This document shows positions 17,515-24,261 of a DNA stretch of 28,234 bases, piece after piece (position 1 is the first letter of the stretch; each line of letters starts with the position of its first letter). Position numbers and translations under genes: made by a program. Below the pieces are notes generated by a model. That model made no database searches. It was not told where the DNA came from and worked only from the letters and a program-made list of their open reading frames with translations. Origin of the DNA: Pirellulaceae bacterium (GTDB lineage: Bacteria > Planctomycetota > Planctomycetia > Pirellulales > Pirellulaceae); NCBI GenBank assembly GCA_013002105.1, contig JABDKS010000706.1, forward strand, positions 1-28,234, given 5' to 3'.

Positions 17515-19293
17515 CTAAGTCACCCGCTGCGTGATTCCTCGATTTCGCGTGATAGCTCCGAATACTTTGGGGTCAAATTCGTTTCGCTGATAGAATTTTT
17601 GCCTTCGGAAACATTCGTCGCGTGCTACCTTGCGACGCTGTGTTCCAAATCCGGTATCTTTATTTCGCGTAGCGGCTTGGTCATGGACGCGATACTGCGT
17701 CACAATCTCCGACGAGATTGCAAAACGTTCTCCCGAGTAGTACGCACGGGACATGAATTCCGAGTCGAGCCCTGCCTTGTATTTTCGGCCGCCAAAATCG
17801 GTATAGCCGCCCAACCGTCGGAACATCGAAACGCGAAAGCAAGCGGTTGGATTCATCACAAAGTAGGTTGCGAAATTTCCGTGAGCATGAAACGACTTTC
17901 GAATTCGGTCGTCACCAAAGTCTCGCTGAATCAGCGATTCATCTCCAAAGCGTTCGATCGTCCCGCCAAAGAAATCTGCATCGCACAATCGCAACAGATT
18001 CCCACTCGTACTGAGCCGGTGCGGTAGGCTGATATCATCACTGTCCTGAACTGCAACCAAATCGGTTTCAAAAAATTCGCTTGCGTTGTTAAAAGACGCA
18101 TATTGGCCGATGTTCTCAGTGTTTCGATACAGTCGGACACGCCGATGCGATCCCCAGTAGCGAAACAACTCGTGTGTTTCCTCGGGACTGCTGTCATCGA
18201 TCAGGTGGACGATCGATTCGGAACCCTCCTGTTCGATCACACTTTCGATGGCAGCTTGAGCGAATTTGACTTGTTTGAAAACCGGCAGCACGACATCACA
18301 ACAGACGTCGGATCGCGGGTAGTCGATCGCATGATGACGCAGTGAGTGAAATCGCTCTTCATACTCGGGCACCTCGCCGACGCACGGCGGCTGCCAGTCG
18401 CCGTGGTATTGGACCGAAGCGATCGGCAGGATTTGAATCGACCGATCCAGACGCTTGGCCCGATACAACAACTCGACATCTTGATCACCGTTGCGATCAG
18501 CGAATCCTCCCAAGTCAATGAAGGTGTTACGCCGAAAAACAAGCGTTGGCCAAGGTATCGTCGCATCGAAACAATCTGATACTTCGCTTGCGCCGACTTC
18601 ACCACCCGCCGCGAGCATCGGTGAGCCGACGAAGTCGCCGCCGGTTCGTTCCAATTCGCTGACCGCATTCGTCATGCGGTTGGGAAACGAAACGGCGGTG
18701 CCGTCTTGCATTGCAATAAAATCGGAACAGGCACGGGGTGCAAGTTCGTGAACCGCCCGAAAGAATCCACCCAGAGTATCTAATTCGTGAATCTGCACAT
18801 TCCATACTTCTTCGTATGCTTCGCGTAGTGGTCGGGCTGCCGCGTGGCACAGGATCAAATGAACATTAATTGTAATCGTTTGCTGCTCCAACACACTTGC
18901 GATCGCCCGACGCGTCATGGCGGAATCGTCTAAGCAACGTACAAAGACATCACATGCAGGAACGCGCACACGCGTGACTGACAACTCATCCACAATCGCC
19001 GCTTCGGTGATATCACGAAGCTGTTGTGCTCGCCGCGCCCCCGCCTGCTCTCTACCTGCATCCTCCAGATACTCACTGCAAGCTCGGTTCAGCAGAGAGG
19101 GGAACACACCGTTGATAAAGCTACGCGCGGCCGGGGACGAACCGCAACATGCCTCGCACGCCTCCAGTGGTACGTCGCACAGTGAACTGTTGTCAGCTAC
19201 TTGCAATTGTTGCTGGATCAACCCGCAAGTTGCTACAACGCCGGATGGTCGCTGTCTTACGTTGTATCGAAATGGACATGGCAATTTGTTCAT
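17515..19293 (-). CDS. Tandem GT2-type glycosyltransferase with Cys-rich N-terminus
   Basis: A 592-residue protein with three parts. Residues 1-75 form a cysteine-rich module (Cys 6, 23, 39, 46, 49, 50, 72) containing CPFRYNVR, CEACC and INGVFPSLL. Residues about 112-300 look like a degenerate GT-A domain: where the metal-binding DxD would be there is MQDGTAVSFPNRM. Residues about 330-560 form a regular family 2 glycosyltransferase domain: VVLPVFKQVKFAQAAIESVI, IDDSSP, NIGQYASFNNA, then VQDSDDISLPHRL at 415-427 with a good Asp-rich metal site. The two GT-A domains align around those Gln-Asp motifs, so they probably arose by duplication. ATG 19293 is the start; no Shine-Dalgarno is evident. 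It is divergent from the small-peptide gene at 19435. The acceptor is unknown. The module recurs in the enzyme at 19779. Confidence 0.82.
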   Translation of the reverse strand: MNKLPCPFRYNVRQRPSGVVATCGLIQQQLQVADNSSLCDVPLEACEACCGSSPAARSFINGVFPSLLNRACSEYLEDAGREQAGARRAQQLRDITEAAIVDELSVTRVRVPACDVFVRCLDDSAMTRRAIASVLEQQTITINVHLILCHAAARPLREAYEEVWNVQIHELDTLGGFFRAVHELAPRACSDFIAMQDGTAVSFPNRMTNAVSELERTGGDFVGSPMLAAGGEVGASEVSDCFDATIPWPTLVFRRNTFIDLGGFADRNGDQDVELLYRAKRLDRSIQILPIASVQYHGDWQPPCVGEVPEYEERFHSLRHHAIDYPRSDVCCDVVLPVFKQVKFAQAAIESVIEQEGSESIVHLIDDSSPEETHELFRYWGSHRRVRLYRNTENIGQYASFNNASEFFETDLVAVQDSDDISLPHRLSTSGNLLRLCDADFFGGTIERFGDESLIQRDFGDDRIRKSFHAHGNFATYFVMNPTACFRVSMFRRLGGYTDFGGRKYKAGLDSEFMSRAYYSGERFAISSEIVTQYRVHDQAATRNKDTGFGTQRRKVARDECFRRQKFYQRNEFDPKVFGAITRNRGITQRVT

Positions 19294-19343
19294 GCATTAG
19301 CCGGGGGGTGGGGCCTAAATCGTCCGAGATTGCCGTCAAAAGG

Positions 19344-19373
19344 TTGACCATGCGTCCCGCGTGACCCTATCTT
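19344..19373 (+). promoter_or_regulatory. Sigma-70-like promoter of small-peptide gene
   Basis: TTGACC (19344-19349) and TATCTT (19368-19373) are separated by 18 bases and match the -35 and -10 consensus at five and four of six positions. The predicted start near 19380 gives a leader of about 55 bases before ATG 19435. It is the best vegetative promoter match I found in the window. Confidence 0.55.
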
Positions 19374-19434
19374 AGCGACTCACGATGTGAATGATGTCGC
19401 ATCAAATTAGTTACCAAAATACCGAAGGAACAAC

Positions 19435-19644
19435 ATGCAAGTAGTGCAACAATTTACGAATGAAACAAACCGTATCGAAAGTAGTGGGCCTGCGGGATTC
19501 GGCCACTCGATTTGGGAATTTGACGGAACTCAATGGCAGTTGAAAAAGAATTGCGCAATCGATGGTGCACGTGTTAGCGAACCGCCGTCTGTCCCTGGCA
19601 AATTCAAGGGGCAACTACGTTCGACCGCTTGCGTCGCCGCGTAG
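19435..19644 (+). CDS. Small two-cysteine protein, possible modified peptide
   Basis: A 69-residue protein. AAGGA lies five bases before ATG 19435, one of the best ribosome-binding sites in the window, and a promoter (19344) and terminator (19671) frame it as a separate transcription unit. No family is recognised with certainty. The N-terminal half is polar with a Gly/Ser/Pro stretch (ESSGPAGFGHS); the middle has a tryptophan-rich motif (WEFDGTQWQLKKNC) ending at Cys40; the C-terminal part is Pro/Gly-rich (SEPPSVPGKFKGQ) and ends in RSTACVAA with Cys66. Cys40 and Cys66 could form one disulfide. There is no Sec signal peptide. It sits between two glycosyltransferase genes that share a cysteine-rich module, which suggests it is a substrate or partner of those enzymes. 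It could instead be an unrelated small structural protein. Confidence 0.7.
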   Translation: MQVVQQFTNETNRIESSGPAGFGHSIWEFDGTQWQLKKNCAIDGARVSEPPSVPGKFKGQLRSTACVAA

Positions 19645-19670
19645 CGTGACCGCCGAATATTCGATCCTTC

Positions 19671-19700
19671 AAGGGCCGGGATTTTCCTGGCCCTTGTTTT
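19671..19700 (+). terminator. Strong intrinsic terminator after small-peptide gene
   Basis: AAGGGCCGGG (19671-19680) pairs with CCTGGCCCTT (19686-19695): ten base pairs with one G-T wobble, and a five-base loop ATTTT. GTTTT follows directly. It lies 27 bases after the peptide stop and before the next gene on the same strand, so readthrough would be needed if that gene lacks its own promoter. Confidence 0.8.
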
Positions 19701-19778
19701 ATGGTGTCGATCGCTGTTGCATTTGCGACTCTTGATCGACCGGCATGCTCACCGTCTGCCCAGAATGTCCAATCGTCC

Positions 19779-20918
19779 ATGTCCGATGACGTCAGAACTC
19801 CCGACAATTGCTCGTTTCGCAGGAATGTCCGAACCGGTGACACCGGCGAGGAAGCAAACTGCGACCTGCTCCACCAGATTACCGACGTCGATGACACCGC
19901 CCTGACCACCATCTGTCGCGCGGCGTGTGATGCTTGCTGTGATTCATTTGTTCCGACGATCCGCGATCTGAATCCAATTATCGCGTCACTTCTCTTTTCG
20001 ATCTCTGAGCAGATTTGTGATGCCGGTGGCACGGATGGCTGTACCGCCCAGCGGGCGAGCGAGCTGAATCAATGGGCCGAGAAATCATTGCCCGCAGTTG
20101 CTCCCGATGAAGACGACGGTGTCGATGCAAGCCGCCAGAGGCCGATCGATTTTTCGGATGTGTCGGTAGATCAAATTTCACAGTTGCTGCCGCCCCCACC
20201 CTCACGCGCTGGGGAAAAAGTGCGAGACTGGGCCGTGGGTGTGACAACGTCGCCGCGGCGAATGCCGACGCTCCAACAGACTGTTACATCGATTCGTCAT
20301 GCTGGATGGGATACGCCAGTTCTTTTTGTCGACGGAGACGTCAACCTTTCATCTGATCACCAATCATCAACTACCCGATTGGAAATTTCACGGCGTGACA
20401 CACCGATTGGCGCGTTTCCAAACTACGTGTTGTCGTTGTGGGAACTCTACATGAGGAATCCAATGGCTGACGCGTACTTGATGATCCAAGACGACGCGTT
20501 GCTGCTCGGCACGCCGGCGATGCGTGAATACTTGGAACAAATTTTATGGCCGGTCGAGGGCCCGTGTATCGCATCGCTTTACTGCAGTACCCAGTACACG
20601 CAAGCCAACGCAGGTTGGCATCGATTTCAAGAAAACTGGGTTTGGGGCGCCGTGGCGTTTGTGTTCTCGCGCGAGGCGGTGAAGACGTTTTTGACTTCAC
20701 CGTGTCTGATGGAGCACCGTGAGTTACCCGACGACCAGGGACTGTCCAAGATTGATGTGCTGATCGGTCACTTCGCCTGCGCTATGCAGATTCCGATTTT
20801 CTATCCAAGTCCTAGTCTCGTTCAGCACATCGGAACCATCAGTACGATTTGGGAGACCGCACGCGCCGTTCACACACGTCGGGCAGACCAGTTTGTCGGT
20901 GATTTGCTAACGCGTTAA
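19779..20918 (+). CDS. Glycosyltransferase-like protein with Cys-rich N-terminus
   Basis: A 379-residue protein. The first part repeats the module of the enzyme at 17515: Cys11 (CSFRRNVR), Cys28 (17 residues later, as in the other enzyme), Cys46, CDACC (50-54), LNPIIASLL (64-72), Cys80 and Cys88. An acidic linker leads to a GT-A-like domain from about residue 149: WAVGVTTSPRRMPTLQQTVTSI, VLFVDGD, NYVLSLWELYM, then DAYLMIQDDALLL (231-243) with a probable metal-binding Asp pair, and SLVQHIGTISTIW near the end. I know comparable planctomycete proteins but no characterised member. ATG 19779 places the first Cys about ten residues in, as in the sister enzyme. The in-frame ATG 19701 lies at the last bases of the terminator T-run and is less likely. 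Neither has a Shine-Dalgarno. Confidence 0.72.
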   Translation: MSDDVRTPDNCSFRRNVRTGDTGEEANCDLLHQITDVDDTALTTICRAACDACCDSFVPTIRDLNPIIASLLFSISEQICDAGGTDGCTAQRASELNQWAEKSLPAVAPDEDDGVDASRQRPIDFSDVSVDQISQLLPPPPSRAGEKVRDWAVGVTTSPRRMPTLQQTVTSIRHAGWDTPVLFVDGDVNLSSDHQSSTTRLEISRRDTPIGAFPNYVLSLWELYMRNPMADAYLMIQDDALLLGTPAMREYLEQILWPVEGPCIASLYCSTQYTQANAGWHRFQENWVWGAVAFVFSREAVKTFLTSPCLMEHRELPDDQGLSKIDVLIGHFACAMQIPIFYPSPSLVQHIGTISTIWETARAVHTRRADQFVGDLLTR

Positions 20919-20957
20919 TCGTTGTGCAGAGTGACAGACTCATGTCAGGGAGTTGGT

Positions 20958-21926
20958 TCAGAAATCAATTCCGATGAGCATGCATTCGAGACTGTGAGAT
21001 TGGCGACCATCGTCACCAGTCTCGGGATGATCGGCGGCAGAACGCATAGTTTTTAGTTCATCATCATCCAGCGATTCGTGGTCAGATTCATCGCCGGTCG
21101 TGTACAGTTCACTGGCCAACACGACGAATGCATAATGCCGGCCATCTAAATCGATCTCCGCCAAGTCGCCCTTTCCGACATCAATTGTTCGATCACCGCC
21201 CGTCGATCGTGTTTGCAACGTAATCGTCGACTCGACCACATCATGTTTTGACTGATTGAGTTCCTTGTTCGCGGGATCCGACCAGTAAAACACGCTATGA
21301 CCGCCTGGCGCCTGAGCAAACAGCACTTCACGTCGCTTTGCAGATTGCGGTGGCGAGTCGTCATGTTGATGGGATGTTGCAAGCACCAACCGGTCGCCCG
21401 AGGAGATGTGAATATCCCACTCCAGACGCTTTTTGTCGGTTTCGTGGTCGTGCAGAATGGTAATGGGATCGCCAGCGTTGAGCGGCATTGGTAGTTGATG
21501 GGGCAATCGATAGGCCAGCCGACCCATCTTGCTCTCGTCACGCACTTTGCCTTCGACCAACATTGCTTCAGTATTGAACAGGATTACTCCCCTTTCGTGA
21601 TCGATAGCGGAGACCTTGCCGATCACTTTCCAATCGCCGGTCATCAATACCCCATCGATGTCGCAAACGATGGCAAACGGAATTGATGGAGAATCTGGCA
21701 CCGAGGCAATCCCGCGGATGACATGCGGTGGAAATGCACGCGGCCCGTCACGAACAATGACGTTAGGCGGGTTGGCGAGGCACCGATCCATGGTGACTTG
21801 CGCTAGAAAAACCCCGGCCACTGCCGCCAAGAGGATCCGAATCACATTCGAATGCAAAGGCGCGTCGCAGCGAGATCCTTCGCATGATCGACCTACCGAT
21901 GACCTTATGACATGACGCAAAAACAT
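20958..21926 (-). CDS. Exported or membrane-anchored hypothetical protein
   Basis: A 322-residue protein of unknown function. ATG 21926 shares a base with the TAA stop of the upstream metalloprotease gene (TAATG), which both fixes the start and indicates translational coupling. A hydrophobic helix at about residues 28-45 (NVIRILLAAVAGVFLAQV) behind a basic N-terminal tail is a long signal peptide or a signal anchor, so the bulk should be periplasmic or secreted. The mature part contains beta-rich segments (IPFAIVCDIDGVLMTGDWKV, KVSAIDHERGVILF) and an acidic C-terminal tail (ESLDDDELKT). I recognise no enzyme motif. Its partner is the metzincin-like lipoprotein, so it may be a chaperone, inhibitor or co-factor of that protease; this is inference from coupling only. 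Confidence 0.72.
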   Translation of the reverse strand: MFLRHVIRSSVGRSCEGSRCDAPLHSNVIRILLAAVAGVFLAQVTMDRCLANPPNVIVRDGPRAFPPHVIRGIASVPDSPSIPFAIVCDIDGVLMTGDWKVIGKVSAIDHERGVILFNTEAMLVEGKVRDESKMGRLAYRLPHQLPMPLNAGDPITILHDHETDKKRLEWDIHISSGDRLVLATSHQHDDSPPQSAKRREVLFAQAPGGHSVFYWSDPANKELNQSKHDVVESTITLQTRSTGGDRTIDVGKGDLAEIDLDGRHYAFVVLASELYTTGDESDHESLDDDELKTMRSAADHPETGDDGRQSHSLECMLIGIDF

Positions 21927-23860
21927 TATCGATTTACCTGGAATTGTAGATTGGCCCAATCCGCAAAATCGGCGAGCGTCTTTAGCTTGTTCTCGTTCGC
22001 TTTGTTGTTCCGTACGTCCCAACCGATCGGGTCCGCATCAAGACTTTGATCGCCGTCCCAGTCGCGTGGAAAGTGATTGGCCACTCCCAGACTTTCATAC
22101 AAACGACGCTCCTCCATCACGGCCCGCATTCCTTCTGAGTACACGTAGACTTGATCACCCGATAAATCTCCTCCACTGATCGGCCCGAGTTTTCCATCAA
22201 AATCGCGTCCAGGAAACGTATACAAGTAATTCATCAAACTGTTGTAATTTGGTTTGTAATTGATGCCCGAGCGATCTCCTGCATGGAGCAGACCCAACGT
22301 GTGACCAAACTCATGAACGAATACTCCGAGCTGATAGTTATGGTCGATCGCTTTAAGTCGGCAAACGCCGAGGCTGACAAAAAAGGCGTTGCTCTTGTCG
22401 CCTCCACCGGTGGATCGTGCCAACCACTGTTGATCGGCGAATAGGCAATACCGAAACACTTGATTTCGATCAGCATCGAAATAGGCAGGATCAGCACGTA
22501 ATTCCTTGATGCTGACATATTGATCGGCGGGAGCCTTTTGGTCCGCGGTACGTTTTAAGCCGACGTAGCGTTTCCATGGCACGCGGCTGCCACCCTTGCC
22601 CGGCCCAGCATTCTCGAACTGTTTCTGTCCGTAATCCACATGCAACGTGATGCCACTGGTCCCGTCTGAGTTCAAGATCGGTGCTTGTTGGAATATATCG
22701 ATCGCGTCTTGGAATACACTTTTCCGCGGATACTCTCGCTCTGAAAAATCGGACCACACACGATGGGGTACGAGCATCCAATCCACTTCCAGATACAAAT
22801 CCTTGCGATGCGGATTGGCTCCTAACGCGACTAAATTTAATCCATCGACTTCTCCGTTTTCCCATGCGTCAAGCAGTCCATCTCCATCGCTGTCCAAATT
22901 TTCCGGCCTAGGCACGGCGAACTCCAGCAGGTTGGACGTCTGACCATCAGGGTTTTTAACACGCACTTTGTAGGAGCGATCACAGACTTGGTCTGTCAGA
23001 TCCGTTTCTAACAAATCGTAGTGAAAGATGGGGAAACCAAAGTAGGTTGGATCCATGTTGTATCCGGCCTGTGCGATGTCCTTGCCCAGGCCCAACCAAC
23101 CGGAGTTGTCTAATCGCGTCGGCAAATCACATGAAGTTTGGGGCTGATCCTCCCAAATAATCACGGCACCTTGATCAATGTTGGCGCCGCTAACGTGCAG
23201 GCGAAACGATGCTCTAGGAACATCGGGCGTCGGGCCACCAGGGTTCGGGTCATCATCGACATCGAATTGTGACACGGTGAGGTAGTCGATTCGAGGCGCA
23301 GTCCGCAGCTTCATCGATCGAGGAACCACATCAAATGACGCGACGGCACCAGCACAATTCTTGATGCTGCCGCCAAACTGCTCTTCTGCAAAACATTGGA
23401 CGCGCACACTTCGGCCAATCTTCATGGAGCGAACGCGAAAAGCATCGAATTGGGCAATGTCCATGCTGTCGAGGCTCTGGCAATCGGCGGGAAATTGACG
23501 TACTAAGCCGGTGAAGTTCTCCCCCGAAAACGCCCATGCTCCGGCCGGAGGCGATAGATCGTGGTTGATATCGATTGACCGAACCGGCCAACCGTTGGAC
23601 AAACATGCCAACAGAAACGAATCATGGAAGTCGACATCGCCAGCCAGCAAATTTAATTCCGCGTCGTGATCGCCATCACTGTTCAATACAGTGGTTTCAT
23701 AATGTGCGTACAGCTTGGCGACATCCGCCCTGGATGTGCCTTCGGTGAGTGCCTGCTTGTAGCCAACTTCGACAATCGCCGGCGGACGACACCCCAAGGC
23801 GACAAACAAAATGGACAAGAGCGTGAACGCGAGACGCCGTGAAGGCGATCGACGGTGCAT
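21926..23860 (-). CDS. Metzincin-like zinc metalloprotease lipoprotein
   Basis: A 644-residue predicted surface or periplasmic protease. ATG 23860 is preferred over the open frame to 24019 because it begins a lipoprotein signal: MHRRSPSRR, a hydrophobic core, and the lipobox VALGC with Cys24 as the lipid site. AGGG lies about nine bases upstream. The zinc site is HEFGHTLGLLH (516-526), the extended HExxHxxGxxH of metzincins, and NSLMNY (540-545) fits the Met-turn about 20 residues later. A calcium-loop-like DSDGDGLLDAW (323-333) resembles thrombospondin type 3 or dockerin loops. The region before it (about 180-320) is probably beta-sandwich. Role: probably cleavage of extracytoplasmic proteins or peptides. 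Translation is coupled to the downstream gene through TAATG. Confidence 0.85.
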   Translation of the reverse strand: MHRRSPSRRLAFTLLSILFVALGCRPPAIVEVGYKQALTEGTSRADVAKLYAHYETTVLNSDGDHDAELNLLAGDVDFHDSFLLACLSNGWPVRSIDINHDLSPPAGAWAFSGENFTGLVRQFPADCQSLDSMDIAQFDAFRVRSMKIGRSVRVQCFAEEQFGGSIKNCAGAVASFDVVPRSMKLRTAPRIDYLTVSQFDVDDDPNPGGPTPDVPRASFRLHVSGANIDQGAVIIWEDQPQTSCDLPTRLDNSGWLGLGKDIAQAGYNMDPTYFGFPIFHYDLLETDLTDQVCDRSYKVRVKNPDGQTSNLLEFAVPRPENLDSDGDGLLDAWENGEVDGLNLVALGANPHRKDLYLEVDWMLVPHRVWSDFSEREYPRKSVFQDAIDIFQQAPILNSDGTSGITLHVDYGQKQFENAGPGKGGSRVPWKRYVGLKRTADQKAPADQYVSIKELRADPAYFDADRNQVFRYCLFADQQWLARSTGGGDKSNAFFVSLGVCRLKAIDHNYQLGVFVHEFGHTLGLLHAGDRSGINYKPNYNSLMNYLYTFPGRDFDGKLGPISGGDLSGDQVYVYSEGMRAVMEERRLYESLGVANHFPRDWDGDQSLDADPIGWDVRNNKANENKLKTLADFADWANLQFQVNR

Positions 23861-24159
23861 GTGGAAAGCCCTACGGTGTGCATGGGATGTCCAATTGGAG
23901 TCTCCCCGACCTATTTCACCGAACAGGGTAACCGATCGAATACACCCATGCATCGATCCACGCTGATTTGGAATACATTGGCTGCTGACGAAAGACAAAG
24001 TTCGCTGGCATAGGGACATATGACTGGAGGCCTCTACGTTGCGGCCAGCCAGGTTCGGCCTGGTCGCCGGATACCGATGTTCAGTACCGCCAGGCTTAAC
24101 GCATTGTTACGACCCGCCTAATTCGACAACCCGCCTGATTGACGCTTGATCACCCGCCT
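23861..24159. other. Divergent intergenic region
   Basis: About 300 bases between the metalloprotease (leftward) and the asparagine-synthetase-like gene (rightward). It holds a short GCCAGG/CCTGGT hairpin at 24048-24064 without a T-run, and the three ACCCGCCT repeats listed separately. I see no consensus promoter. Confidence 0.45.
24112..24159. repeat. Three-copy ACCCGCCT direct repeat
   Basis: ACCCGCCT occurs at 24112-24119, 24129-24136 and 24152-24159, with start-to-start spacing of 17 and 23 bases. The first two copies are followed by similar bases (AATTCGAC, GATTGAC) and the third by ATGCTGAC. The array lies just upstream of the small ORF and the asparagine-synthetase-like gene, and could be an operator with several binding sites. 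Confidence 0.5.
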
Positions 24160-24261
24160 ATGCTGACGTTCGACATGTCTGACGATAAAAAAATCCGCAT
24201 GCACAAGTCGAATACGATGAAACACCTGGCAACTTCTGCGCTCGCGAGTCGGCAGCGATGA
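24160..24261 (+). CDS. Tiny ORF overlapping the next gene (ATGA)
   Basis: A 33-codon frame from ATG 24160 (28 codons from ATG 24175; a TTG at 24139 is also in frame). Its TGA overlaps the ATG of the asparagine-synthetase-like gene in the classic ATGA arrangement. The predicted peptide is basic and Met/Lys/Ser-rich (MSDDKKIRMHKSNTMKHLAT, then SALASRQR), with no cysteine. It could be a leader peptide that couples translation, a precursor peptide for the downstream enzyme, or chance. No Shine-Dalgarno is visible. There is no recognisable homology. Confidence 0.3.
   Translation: MLTFDMSDDKKIRMHKSNTMKHLATSALASRQR

Noticed and set aside
17344..18027. A 227-codon plus-strand frame across the end of the kinase gene and the glycosyltransferase gene
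   Set aside because: It overlaps two well-supported genes in other frames and shows no domain.
19701..19778. N-terminal extension of the glycosyltransferase from ATG 19701
   Set aside because: That ATG overlaps the end of the terminator tail, the extension has no counterpart in the sister enzyme, and ATG 19779 gives the matching N-terminus.
24048..24064. GCCAGG/CCTGGT hairpin as a terminator
   Set aside because: There is no T-run and it is not placed at the end of any gene.
24223..24238. A second possible sigma-54 site (TGGCAA with GC at the right spacing)
   Set aside because: The -12 element is GCGC instead of TTGC, and it lies inside the tiny ORF, too close to the start of the next gene.
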